Assembly (NCBI RefSeq): GCF_052857255.1
Contig: NC_135500.1
Span: forward strand, 49,192,272 to 49,256,271
From: Amblyomma americanum
Lineage: Eukaryota; Arthropoda; Arachnida; Ixodida; Ixodidae
Direction of reading: 5' to 3'
DNA length: 64,000 bases
Shown here piece after piece: positions 47,938-60,104 of the stretch. How positions within the stretch are numbered: position 1 is the first letter of the stretch; every line of letters starts with the position of its first letter. Below the pieces are notes generated by a model. It was given only the letters and a program-made list of their open reading frames with translations. It searched no databases and was not told the origin of the DNA. The position numbers and the translations under genes were made by a program.

Positions 47938-49987
47938 CGATTTTACAAGTGGTCAAAGAGTAGACGAGAGAAAGCTGTTAACTTTTTCTCTCAGAACTGA
48001 GCGAAAACTTGTATTCCGGCTCAAAACAACGGGATACATTGTTGTAGATCGAAACTAGCAAAATTCACGAACATCGATTTTACATGTCGTCGAAGAGTAG
48101 ACAAGAGAAAGGTGTAAACATTTTCTTTCAGAACTGCGCAAAACTTGTATTCCGACTGAAAGCAACGAGATAGATCGTTTTAGATCAAAACTAGCGAGAT
48201 TTACATACTTTGATTTTACAAGTCGTCGAAGAGTAGACGAGAGAGAGCTGTAAACTTTTTCTCTCAGAACTGCGCCAAAACTTGTATTCCGGCTCAAAAT
48301 AACGGGATACATCGTTTTAGATCGAAACTAGCGAGATTCACGAACATCGATTTTAGAAGTCGCCGAAGAGTAGACGAGAGAAAGGTTTAAGCTTTTTCTT
48401 TCAGAACTGCGCGAAAACTTGTATTCCGGCTCAAAACAACGGGATACATCGTTTTAGATAGAAACTAGCGAGATTTACGCAATTCGATATTACATGTCGT
48501 CGAAAAGTAGACGAGAGAAGGCTGTAAGCTTTTTCTCTCAGAACTGCGCGAAAACTTGAATTCCGGCTCAAAACAACGGGATGCATCGATTTAGATCGAA
48601 ACTAGCGAGATTTACGCACTTCGATTTTACAAGTCGTGGAAGAGTAGACGAGAGAAAGCTGTAAACGTTTCTCTCAGAACTGCGCGAAAACTTGAATTCC
48701 GGCTCAAAACAACAGGATACATCGTTTTAGATCAAAACTAGCGAGATTCACGAACATCGATTTTACAAGTCGTCGAAGAGTAGACGAGAGAGAGCTGTAA
48801 ACGTTTTCTCTCAGAACTGCGCGAAAACTTGTATTCCGGCTAAAAACAACGGGATACATCGTTTTAGATCGAAACTAGCTAGATTTGCGCACTTCGATTT
48901 TACAAGTCGTCGAAGAGTAGACGAGAGAAAGCTATAAGCTTTTTCTCTCAGAACTGCGCGAAAACTTGAATTCCGGCTCAAAACAACGGGATACATCGTT
49001 TTAAATCGAAACTAGAGAGATTCAGGATCATAGATTTTACAAGTCGACAAAGGGTAGACGAGAGAAAGCTGTAAACTTTCTCTCAGAACTGCGCGAAAAC
49101 TTGTATTCCGGCTCAAAACCACGGGATACATCGTTTTAGATCAAAACGAGCGAGATTTACGCACTTCGATTTCACAAGTGGTCAAAGAGTAGACGAGAGA
49201 AAGCTGTTAACTTTTTCTCTCAGAACTGCGCGTAAACTTGTATTCCGGCTCAAAACTACGGGATACATCGTTTTAGATTGAAACTAGCGCGATTTACGCA
49301 CTTCGATTTTACAAGTCGTCGAAGAGTAGACGAGAGAAAGCTGTAAACTTTTTCTCTCTGAACTGCGCGAAAACTTTTATTCCGGCTCAAAACAACGGGA
49401 TACATTGTTTTAGATCGAAACTAGCAAAATTCACGAACATCGATTTTACAAGTCGTCGAAGAGTAGACAAGAGAAAGGTGTAAACATTTTCTTTCAGAAC
49501 TGCGCGAAAACTTGTATTCCAGCTAAAAACAACGAGATACATCGTTTTAGATCAAAACTAGCGAGATTTACGTACTTCGATTTTACAAGTGGTCAAAGAG
49601 TAGACGAGAGAAAGCTGTTAACTTTTTCTCTCAGAACTGAGCGAAAACTTGTATTCCGGCTCAAAACAACGGGATACATTGTTGTAGATCGAAACTAGCA
49701 AAATTCACGAACATCGATTTTACAAGTCGTCGAAGAGTAGACAAGAGAAAGGTGTAAACATTTTCTTTCAGAACTGCGCAAAACTTGTATTCCGACTGAA
49801 AGCAACGAGATAGATCGTTTTAGATCAAAACTAGCGAGATTTACATACTTTGATTTTACAAGTCGTCGAAGAGTAGACGAGAGAGAGCTGTAAACTTTTT
49901 CTCTCAGAACTGCGCCAAAACTTGTATTCCGGCTCAAAACCACGGGATACATCGTTTTAGATCAAAACGAGCGAGATTTACGCACTT
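47938..49987 (+). repeat. HOR-B unit 1 (15 monomers, 2050 bp)
   Basis: Monomers start at 47938 (M27), 48075 (M28), 48211 (M29), 48348 (M30), 48485 (M31), 48622 (M32), 48758 (B1), 48895 (B2), 49032 (B3), 49167 (B4/B7 hybrid), 49304 (B8), 49441 (B9), 49578 (M27 again), 49715 (M28) and 49851 (M29/M26 hybrid). The unit is a mosaic of HOR-A and B monomers with two internal fusions that are identical in the later units. Private changes in this unit include TTACATGTCG near 48083 and TTTTAAATCG near 49001. Confidence 0.93.
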
Positions 49988-52037
49988 CGATTTTACAAGT
50001 GGTCAAAGAGTAGACGAGAGAAAGCTGTTAACTTTTTCTCTCAGAACTGAGCGAAAACTTGTATTCCGGCTCAAAACAACGGGATACATTGTTGTAGATC
50101 GAAACTAGCAAAATTCACGAACATCGATTTTACAAGTCGTCGAAGAGTAGACAAGAGAAAGGTGTAAACATTTTCTTTCAGAACTGCGCAAAACTTGTAT
50201 TCCGACTGAAAGCAACGAGATAGATCGTTTTAGATCAAAACTAGCGAGATTTACATACTTTGATTTTACAAGTCGTCGAAGAGTAGACGAGAGAGAGCTG
50301 TAAACTTTTTCTCTCAGAACTGCGCCAAAACTTGTATTCCGGCTCAAAATAACGGGATACATCGTTTTAGATCGAAACTAGCGAGATTCACGAACATCGA
50401 TTTTAGAAGTCGCCGAAGAGTAGACGAGAGAAAGGTTTAAGCTTTTTCTTTCAGAACTGCGCGAAAACTTGTATTCCGGCTCAAAACAACGGGATACATC
50501 GTTTTAGATAGAAACTAGCGAGATTTACGCAATTCGATATTACATGTCGTCGAAAAGTAGACGAGAGAAGGCTGTAAGCTTTTTCTCTCAGAACTGCGCG
50601 AAAACTTGAATTCCGGCTCAAAACAACGGGATGCATCGATTTAGATCGAAACTAGCGAGATTTACGCACTTCGATTTTACAAGTCGTGGAAGAGTAGACG
50701 AGAGAAAGCTGTAAACGTTTCTCTCAGAACTGCGCGAAAACTTGAATTCCGGCTCAAAACAACAGGATACATCGTTTTAGATCAAAACTAGCGAGATTCA
50801 CGAGCATCGATTTTACAAGTCGTCGAAGAGTAGACGAGAGAGAGCTGTAAACGTTTTCTCTCAGAACTGCGCGAAAACTTGTATTCCGGCTAAAAACAAC
50901 GGGATACATCGTTTTAGATCGAAACTAGCTAGATTTGCGCACTTCGATTTTACAAGTCGTCGAAGAGTAGACGAGAGAAAGCTATAAGCTTTTTCTCTCA
51001 GAACTGCGCGAAAACTTGAATTCCGGCTCAAAACAACGGGATACATCGTTTTAGATCGAAACTAGAGAGATTCAGGATCATAGATTTTACAAGTCGACAA
51101 AGGGTAGACGAGAGAAAGCTGTAAACTTTCTCTCAGAACTGCGCGAAAACTTGTATTCCGGCTCAAAACCACGGGATACATCGTTTTAGATCAAAACGAG
51201 CGAGATTTACGCACTTCGATTTCACAAGTGGTCAAAGAGTAGACGAGAGAAAGCTGTTAACTTTTTCTCTCAGAACTGCGCGTAAACTTGTATTCCGGCT
51301 CAAAACTACGGGATACATCGTTTTAGATTGAAACTAGCGCGATTTACGCACTTCGATTTTACAAGTCGTCGAAGAGTAGACGAGAGAAAGCTGTAAACTT
51401 TTTCTCTCTGAACTGCGCGAAAACTTTTATTCCGGCTCAAAACAACGGGATACATTGTTTTAGATCGAAACTAGCAAAATTCACGAACATCGATTTTACA
51501 AGTCGTCGAAGAGTAGACAAGAGAAAGGTGTAAACATTTTCTTTCAGAACTGCGCGAAAACTTGTATTCCAGCTAAAAACAACGAGATACATCGTTTTAG
51601 ATCAAAACTAGCGAGATTTACGTACTTCGATTTTACAAGTGGTCAAAGAGTAGACGAGAGAAAGCTGTTAACTTTTTCTCTCAGAACTGAGCGAAAACTT
51701 GTATTCCGGCTCAAAACAACGGGATACATTGTTGTAGATCGAAACTAGCAAAATTCACGAACATCGATTTTACAAGTCGTCGAAGAGTAGACAAGAGAAA
51801 GGTGTAAACATTTTCTTTCAGAACTGCGCAAAACTTGTATTCCGACTGAAAGCAACGAGATAGATCGTTTTAGATCAAAACTAGCGAGATTTACATACTT
51901 TGATTTTACAAGTCGTCGAAGAGTAGACGAGAGAGAGCTGTAAACTTTTTCTCTCAGAACTGCGCCAAAACTTGTATTCCGGCTCAAAACCACGGGATAC
52001 ATCGTTTTAGATCAAAACGAGCGAGATTTACGCACTT
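49988..52037 (+). repeat. HOR-B unit 2 (2050 bp)
   Basis: This unit has the same 15-monomer order and exactly the same length as unit 1. It shares with unit 3 the change CACGAGCATCG (near 50803, and 52853 in unit 3), where units 1 and 4 have CACGAACATCG. Units 2 and 3 therefore look like the most recent pair. Confidence 0.93.
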
Positions 52038-54087
52038 CGATTTTACAAGTGGTCAAAGAGTAGACGAGAGAAAGCTGTTAACTTTTTCTCTCAGAACTGA
52101 GCGAAAACTTGTATTCCGGCTCAAAACAACGGGATACATTGTTGTAGATCGAAACTAGCAAAATTCACGAACATCGATTTTACAAGTCGTCGAAGAGTAG
52201 ACAAGAGAAAGGTGTAAACATTTTCTTTCAGAACTGCGCAAAACTTGTATTCCGACTGAAAGCAACGAGATAGATCGTTTTAGATCAAAACTAGCGAGAT
52301 TTACATACTTTGATTTTACAAGTCGTCGAAGAGTAGACGAGAGAGAGCTGTAAACTTTTTCTCTCAGAACTGCGCCAAAACTTGTATTCCGGCTCAAAAT
52401 AACGGGATACATCGTTTTAGATCGAAACTAGCGAGATTCACGAACATCGATTTTAGAAGTCGCCGAAGAGTAGACGAGAGAAAGGTTTAAGCTTTTTCTT
52501 TCAGAACTGCGCGAAAACTTGTATTCCGGCTCAAAACAACGGGATACATCGTTTTAGATAGAAACTAGCGAGATTTACGCAATTCGATATTACATGTCGT
52601 CGAAAAGTAGACGAGAGAAGGCTGTAAGCTTTTTCTCTCAGAACTGCGCGAAAACTTGAATTCCGGCTCAAAACAACGGGATGCATCGATTTAGATCGAA
52701 ACTAGCGAGATTTACGCACTTCGATTTTACAAGTCGTGGAAGAGTAGACGAGAGAAAGCTGTAAACGTTTCTCTCAGAACTGCGCGAAAACTTGAATTCC
52801 GGCTCAAAACAACAGGATACATCGTTTTAGATCAAAACTAGCGAGATTCACGAGCATCGATTTTACAAGTCGTCGAAGAGTAGACGAGAGAGAGCTGTAA
52901 ACGTTTTCTCTCAGAACTGCGCGAAAACTTGTATTCCGGCTAAAAACAACGGGATACATCGTTTTAGATCGAAACTAGCTAGATTTGCGCACTTCGATTT
53001 TACAAGTCGTCGAAGAGTAGACGAGAGAAAGCTATAAGCTTTTTCTCTCAGAACTGCGCGAAAACTTGAATTCCGGCTCAAAACAACGGGATACATCGTT
53101 TTAGATCGAAACTAGAGAGATTCAGGATCATAGATTTTACAAGTCGACAAAGGGTAGACGAGAGAAAGCTGTAAACTTTCTCTCAGAACTGCGCGAAAAC
53201 TTGTATTCCGGCTCAAAACCACGGGATACATCGTTTTAGATCAAAACGAGCGAGATTTACGCACTTCGATTTCACAAGTGGTCAAAGAGTAGACGAGAGA
53301 AAGCTGTTAACTTTTTCTCTCAGAACTGCGCGTAAACTTGTATTCCGGCTCAAAACTACGGGATACATCGTTTTAGATTGAAACTAGCGCGATTTACGCA
53401 CTTCGATTTTACAAGTCGTCGAAGAGTAGACGAGAGAAAGCTGTAAACTTTTTCTCTCTGAACTGCGCGAAAACTTTTATTCCGGCTCAAAACAACGGGA
53501 TACATTGTTTTAGATCGAAACTAGCAAAATTCACGAACATCGATTTTACAAGTCGTCGAAGAGTAGACAAGAGAAAGGTGTAAACATTTTCTTTCAGAAC
53601 TGCGCGAAAACTTGTATTCCAGCTAAAAACAACGAGATACATCGTTTTAGATCAAAACTAGCGAGATTTACGTACTTCGATTTTACAAGTGGTCAAAGAG
53701 TAGACGAGAGAAAGCTGTTAACTTTTTCTCTCAGAACTGAGCGAAAACTTGTATTCCGGCTCAAAACAACGGGATACATTGTTGTAGATCAAAACTAGCA
53801 AAATTCACGAACATCGATTTTACAAGTCGTCGAAGAGTAGACAAGAGAAAGGTGTAAACATTTTCTTTCAGAACTGCGCAAAACTTGTATTCCGACTGAA
53901 AGCAACGAGATAGATCGTTTTAGATCAAAACTAGCGAGATTTACATTCTTTGATTTTACAAGTCGTCGAAGAGTAGACGAGAGAGAGCTGTAAACTTTTT
54001 CTCTCAGAACTGCGCCAAAACTTGTATTCCGGCTCAAAACCACGGGATACATCGTTTTAGATCAAAACGAGCGAGATTTACGCACTT
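52038..54087 (+). repeat. HOR-B unit 3 (2050 bp)
   Basis: The order and length are as in units 1 and 2, and the first 1.7 kb appear identical to unit 2 by eye. Near its end it has changes not seen in unit 2: GATCAAAACTAGCAAAA near 53788 and TTTACATTCTTTG near 53941. Confidence 0.93.
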
Positions 54088-55590
54088 CGATTTTACAAGT
54101 GGTCAAAGAGTAGACGAGAGAAAGCTGTTAACTTTTTCTCTCAGAACTGAGCGAAAACTTGTATTCCGGCTCAAAACAACGGGATACATTGTTGTAGATC
54201 GAAACTAGCAAAATTCACGAACATCGATTTTACAAGTCGTCGAAGAGTAGACAAGAGAAAGGTGTAAACATTTTCTTTCAGAACTGCGCAAAACTTGTAT
54301 TCCGACTGAAAGCAACGAGATAGATCGTTTTAGATCAAAACTAGCGAGATTTACATACTTTGATTTTACAAGTCGTCGAAGAGTAGACGAGAGAGAGCTG
54401 TAAACTTTTTCTCTCAGAACTGCGCCAAAACTTGTATTCCGGCTCAAAATAACGGGATACATCGTTTTAGATCGAAACTAGCGAGATTCACGAACATCGA
54501 TTTTAGAAGTCGCCGAAGAGTAGACGAGAGAAAGGTTTGAGCTTTTTCTTTCAGAACTGCGCGAAAACTTGTATTCCGGCTCAAAACAACGGGATACATC
54601 GTTTTAGATAGAAACTAGCGAGATTTACGCAATTCGATATTACATGTCGTCGAAAAGTAGACGAGAGAAGGCTGTAAGCTTTTTCTCTCAGAACTGCGCG
54701 AAAACTTGAATTCCGGCTCAAAACAACGGGATGCATCGATTTAGATCGAAACTAGCGAGATTTACGCACTTCGATTTTACAAGTCGTGGAAGAGTAGACG
54801 AGAGAAAGCTGTAAACGTTTCTCTCAGAACTGCGCGAAAACTTGAATTCCGGCTCAAAACAACAGGATACATCGTTTTAGATCAAAACTAGCGAGATTCA
54901 CGAACATCGATTTTACAAGTTGTCGAAGAGTAGACGAGAGAGAGCTGTAAACGTTTTCTCTCAGAACTGCGCGAAAACTTGTATTCCGGCTAAAAACAAC
55001 GGGATACATCGTTTTAGATCGAAACTAGCTAGATTTGCGCACTTCGATTTTACAAGTCGTCGAAGAGTAGACGAGAGAAAGCTATAAGCTTTTTCTCTCA
55101 GAACTGCGCGAAAACTTGAATTCCGGCTCAAAACAACGGGATACATCGTTTTAGATCGAAACTAGAGAGATTCAGGATCATAGATTTTACAAGTCGACAA
55201 AGGGTAGACGAGAGAAAGCTGTACACTTTCTCTCAGAACTGCGCGCAAACTTGTATTCCGGCTCAAAACCACGGGATACATCGTTTTAGATCAAAACGAG
55301 CGAGATTTACGCACTTCGATTTCACAAGTGGTCAAAGAGTAGACGAGAGAAAGCTGTTAACTTTTTCTCTCAGAACTGCGCGTAAACTTGTATTCCGGCT
55401 CAAAACTACGGGATACATCGTTTTAGATTGAAACTAGCGCGATTTACGCACTTCGATTTTACAAGTCGTCGAAGAGTAGACGAGAGAAAGCTGTAAACTT
55501 TTTCTCTCTGAACTGCGCGAAAACTTTTATTCCGGCTCAAAACAACGGGATACATTGTTTTAGATCGAAACTAGCAAAATTCACGAACAT
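54088..55590 (+). repeat. HOR-B unit 4, truncated (11 monomers, 1503 bp)
   Basis: M27 to M32, B1, B2, B3, the B4/B7 hybrid and B8 are present. The unit then stops: the next monomer (55591) is M40-like, not B9. It has more private changes than the other units, including GGTTTGAGC near 54534, AAGTTGTCG near 54918, GTACACTTTC near 55221 and GCGCGCAAAC near 55239. That fits a position at the edge of the tandem, where homogenisation is usually weaker. Confidence 0.92.
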
Positions 55591-56133
55591 CGATTTTACA
55601 AGTCGTCGAAGAGTAGACAAGAGAAAGGTGTAAACATTTTCTCTCAGAACTGCGCAAAACTTGTATTCCGACTAAAAGCAACGAGATACATCGTTTTAGA
55701 TCAAAACTAGCGAGATTCACGAACATCGATTTTACAAGTCGTCGAAGAGTAGACGAGAGAGAGCTGTAAACGTTTTCTCTCAGAACTGCGCGAAAACTTG
55801 TATTCCACCTAAAAACAACAGGATACATCGTTTTAGATCGAAACTAGCTTGATTTACGCACTTCGATTTTACAAGTCGTCGAAGAGTAGACGAGAGAAAG
55901 CTATAAGCTTTTTCTCTCAGAACTGCGCGAAAACGTATTCCGGCTCAAAACAACGGGATACATCGTTTTAGATCGAAACTAGAGAGATTCAGGAACATAG
56001 ATTTTACAAGTCGACAAAGGGTAGACGAGCGAAAGCTGTAAACTTTCTCTCAGAACTGCGCGAAAACTTGTATTCCGGCTCAAAACCACGGGATACATCG
56101 TTTTACATCAAAACGAGCGAGATTTACGCACTT
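55591..56133 (+). repeat. HOR-A-type tail (M40-M43)
   Basis: Four monomers start at 55591, 55727, 55864 and 55999. They match M40 (GCGCAAAAC), M41 (CCACCTAAAAAC, AGCTTG), M42 (CTATAAGC, ACGTATTCC) and M43 (AAGTCGACAAAGGGTAG, TTTTACATC). Every HOR-A copy ends this way, so HOR-B lies within a HOR-A framework. After M43 the sequence changes to the C family instead of M1. Confidence 0.9.
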
Positions 56134-56953
56134 CGATTTTACAAGTCTTCGAAGAGTAGACGAGAGAAAGCTGTTAACTTTTTCTCTCAGAACTGCGCGA
56201 AAACTTGTATTCCGGCTCAAAACAACGGGATACATTGTTTTAGATCGAAACTAGCGAGATTTACGCACTTCGATTTTACAAGTCGTCGAAGAGTAGACGA
56301 GAGAAATCTGTTAACTTTTTCTCTCAGAACTGAGCGAAAACTTGAATTCCGGCTCAAAACAACGGGATACATCGTTTTAGATCGAAACTAGCGCTATTTA
56401 CGCACTTCGATTTTACAAGTCGTCGAAGAGTAGACGAGAAAAAGCTGTAAACTTTTTCTCTCAGAACTGCGCGAAAACTTGAATTCCGGCTATAAACAAC
56501 GGGATACACCGTTTTAGATCGAAACTAGCGAGATTTACGCACTTCGATTTTAAAAGTCATCGAAGAGTAGACGAGAGACAGCTGTAAACTTTTTCTCTCA
56601 GAACGGCGCGAAAACTTGTATTCCGGCTCAAAACACCGAGATACATCGTTTTAGAACGAAACTAGCGAGATTCACGAACATCGATTTTACAAGTCGTCGA
56701 AGAGTAGACGAGAGAGAGCTGTAAACGCTTTCTCCCAGAACTGCGCGAAAACTTGTATTCCGGCTCAAAACAACGGGATACATCGTTTTAGATCGAAAGT
56801 AGCGAGATTTACGCACTTCGATTTTACAAGTAGACAAAGTGTAGACGAGAGAAAGCTGTAAACTTTCTCTCAGAACTGCGCGAAAACTTAAATTCCGGCT
56901 CAAAACAACGGGATACATCGTTTTAGATCGAAACTAGCGAGATTCACGAACAT
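56134..56953 (+). repeat. HOR-C leader (6 monomers)
   Basis: Units start at 56134, 56271, 56408, 56545, 56682 and 56819. The five from 56271 (GAGAAATCTG; CTATAAACAACGG with ATACACCG; TTTTAAAAGTCATCG; AACGCTTTCTC; AAGTAGACAAAGTGTAGAC) recur in the same order at 57777-58459, 1506 bp or 11 monomers later, and again at 60791-61473. The C family therefore has an 11-monomer sub-period. Confidence 0.85.
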
Positions 56954-59900
56954 CGATTTTACAAATCGTCGAAGATTAGACGAGAGAGAGCTATGAACTT
57001 TTTCTCTCAGAACGGCGCGAAAACTTGTTTTCCGGCTCAAAACAACGGGATACATCGTTTTATATCGAAACTAGCGAGATTTACGCACTTCGATTTTACA
57101 AGTCGTCGAAGAGTAGACGAGAGAAAGCTGCAAAACGTTTTCTCTCAGAACTGCGCGAAAACTTGAATTCCGGCTCAAAACAACGGGATACATCGTTTTA
57201 GATCGAATCTAGCGAGATTCACGAACATCGATTTTACAAGTCGTCGAAGAGTAGACGAGAGAGAGCTGTTAACTTTTTCTCTCAGAACTGAGCGAAAACT
57301 TGAATTCCGGCTCAAAACAACGGGATACATCGTTTTAGATCGAAACTAGCGAGATTTACGCACTTCGATTTTAAAAGTCGTCGAAGAGTAGACGAGAGAG
57401 AGCTGTAAACTTTTTCTTTCAGAACGGCGCGAAAACTTGTATTCCGGCTCAAAACAACGAGATACATCGTATTAGAACGAAACTAGCGCGATTTACGCAC
57501 TTCGATTTTATAAGTCGTCGAAGAGTAGACAAGAGAAAGCTGTAAACGTTTTCTCTCAGAACTGCACGAAAACTTGTATTCCGGCTCAAAACAACGAGAT
57601 ACATCGTTTTAGAACGAAACTAGCGAGATTCACGAACATCGATTTTACAAGTCGTCGAAGAGTAGACGAGAGAGAGCTGTAAACGTTTTCTTTCAGAATT
57701 GCGCGAAAACTTGTATTCCGGCTCAAAACAACGGGATACATCGTTTTAGATCGAAACTAGCGAGATTTACGCACTTCGATTTTACAAGTCGTCGAAGAGT
57801 AGACGAGAGAAATCTGTTAACTTTTTCTCTCAGAACTGAGCGAAAACTTGAATTCCGGCTCAAAACAACGGGATACATCGTTTTAGATCGAAACTAGCGC
57901 GATTTACGCACTTCGATTTTACAAGTCGTCGAAGAGTAGACGAGAAAAAGCTGTAAACTTTTTCTCTCAGAACTGCGCGAAAACTTGAATTCCGGCTATA
58001 AACAACGGGATACACCGTTTTAGATCGAAACTAGCGAGATTTACGCACTTCGATTTTAAAAGTCATCGAAGAGTAGACGAGAGAGAGCTGTAAACTTTTT
58101 CTCTCAGAAGGGCGCGAAAACTTGTATTCCGGCTCAAAACAACGAGATACATCGTTTTAGAACGAAACTAGCGAGATTCACGAACATCGATTTTACAAGT
58201 CGTCGAAGAGTAGACGAGAGAGAGCTGTAAACGCTTTCTCTCAGAACTGCGCGAAAACTTGTATTCCGGCTCAAAACAACGGGATACATCGTTTTATATC
58301 GAAACTAGCGAGATTTACGCACTTCGATTTTACAAGTAGACAAAGTGTAGACGAGAGAAAGCTGTAAACTTTCTCTCAGAACTGCGCGAAAACTTGAATT
58401 CAGGCTCAAAACAACGGGATACATCGTTTTAGATCGAAACTAGCGAGATCCACGAACATCGATTTTACAAGTCCAAGTCGTCGAAGTGTAGACGAGAGAG
58501 AGCTGTAAACGTTTTCTCTCAGAACTGCGCGAAAACTTGTATTCCGGCTCAAAACAACGGGATACATCGTTTTAGATCAAAACTAGCGAGATTCATGAAC
58601 ATCGATTTTACAGGTCGTCGAAGAGTAGACGAGAGAAATCTGTTAACTTTTTCTGTCAGAACTGAGCGAAAACTTGAATTCCGGCTCATAACAACGGGAC
58701 ACATCGTTTTAGATCGAAACTAGCGCGATTTACGCACTTCGATTTTACAAGTCGTCGAAGAGTAGACGAGAAAAAGCTGTAAACTTTTTCTCTCAGAACT
58801 GCGCGAAAACTTGAATTCCGGCTTAAACAACGGGATACATAGTTTTAGATCGAAACTAGCGAGATTTACGCACTTCGATTTTAAAAGTCGTCAAAGAGTA
58901 GACGAGAGAGAGCTGTAAACTTTTTCTCTCAGAACTCGGCGAAAACTTCTATTCCGGCTCAAACAACGGGATACATTGTTTTAGATCGAAACTAGCAAAA
59001 TTCACGAACATCGATTTTACAAGTCTTCGAAGAGTAGACAAGAGAAAGGTGTAAACATTTTCTCTCAGAACTGCGCAAAACTTGTATTCCGACTAAAAGC
59101 AACGAGATACATCGTTTTAGATCAAAACTAGCGAGATTTACGTACTTCGATTTTACAAGTCGTCGAAGAGTAGACGAGAGAGAGCTGTAAACTTTTTCTC
59201 TCAGAACGGCGCGAAAACTTGTATTCCGGCTCAAAACAACGAGATACATCGTTTTAGAACGAAACTAGCGAGATTCACGAACATCGATTTTACAAGTCGT
59301 CGAAGAGTAGACGAGAGAGAGCTGTAAACATTTTCTCTCAGAACTGCGCGAAAACTTGTATTCCGGCTCAAAACAACGGGATACATCGTTTTAGATCGAA
59401 ACTAGCGAGATTTACGCACTTCGATTTTACAAGTAGACAAAGTGTAGACGAGAGAAAGCTGTAAACTTTTTCTCTCAGAACTGAGCGAAAACTTGAATTC
59501 CGGCTCAAAACAACGGGAGACATCGTTTTAGATCGAAACTAGCGCGATTTACGCACTTCGATTTTACAAGTCGTCGAAGAGTAGACGAGAAAAAGCTGTA
59601 AACTTTTTCTCTCAGAACTGCGCGAAAACTTGAATTCCGGCTATAAACAACTGGATACATCGTTTTAGATCGAAACTAGCGAGATTTACGCACTTCGATT
59701 TTAAAAGTCGTCGAAGAGTAGACGAGAGAGAGCTGTAAACTTTTTCTCTCAGAACGGCGCGAAAACTTGTATTCCGGCTCAACACAACGAGATACATCGT
59801 TTTAGAACGAAACTAGCGAGATTCACGAACATCGATTTTACAAGTCGTCGAAGAGTAGACGAGAGAGAGCTGTAAACGTTTTCACTCAGAACTGCGCGAA

Positions 59901-60104
59901 AACTTAAATTCCGGCTCAAAACAACGGGATACATCGTTTTAGATCGAAACTAGCGAGATTTACGCACTTCGATTTTACAAGTAGACAAAGTGTAGACGAG
60001 AGAAAGCTGTAAACTTTCTCTCAGAACTGCGCGAAAACTTAAATTCCGGCTCAAAACAACGGGATACATCGTTTTAGATCGAAACTAGCGAGATTCACGA
60101 ACAT
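56954..60104 (+). repeat. HOR-C unit 1 (23 monomers, 3151 bp)
   Basis: The unit starts with the monomer carrying TTACAAATCGTCG and CTTGTTTTCCGG (56954); the next such monomer is at 60105. It includes a GCAAAACG monomer (57091, 138 bp), the CTTTCAGAATTGCG monomer (57640), the 143-bp insertion monomer (58460), the ACTCGGCG monomer (58876) and a GCGCAAAAC monomer like HOR-A M8 (59012). Monomers are closer to the general consensus than in HOR-A and the period is less strict. Confidence 0.85.

Noticed and set aside
56068..56391. Longest open frame in the window, 107 codons on the plus strand
   Set aside because: It runs across the M43 to HOR-C junction and is composed entirely of monomer sequence. 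Its length is what chance would give in a large set of repeat frames.
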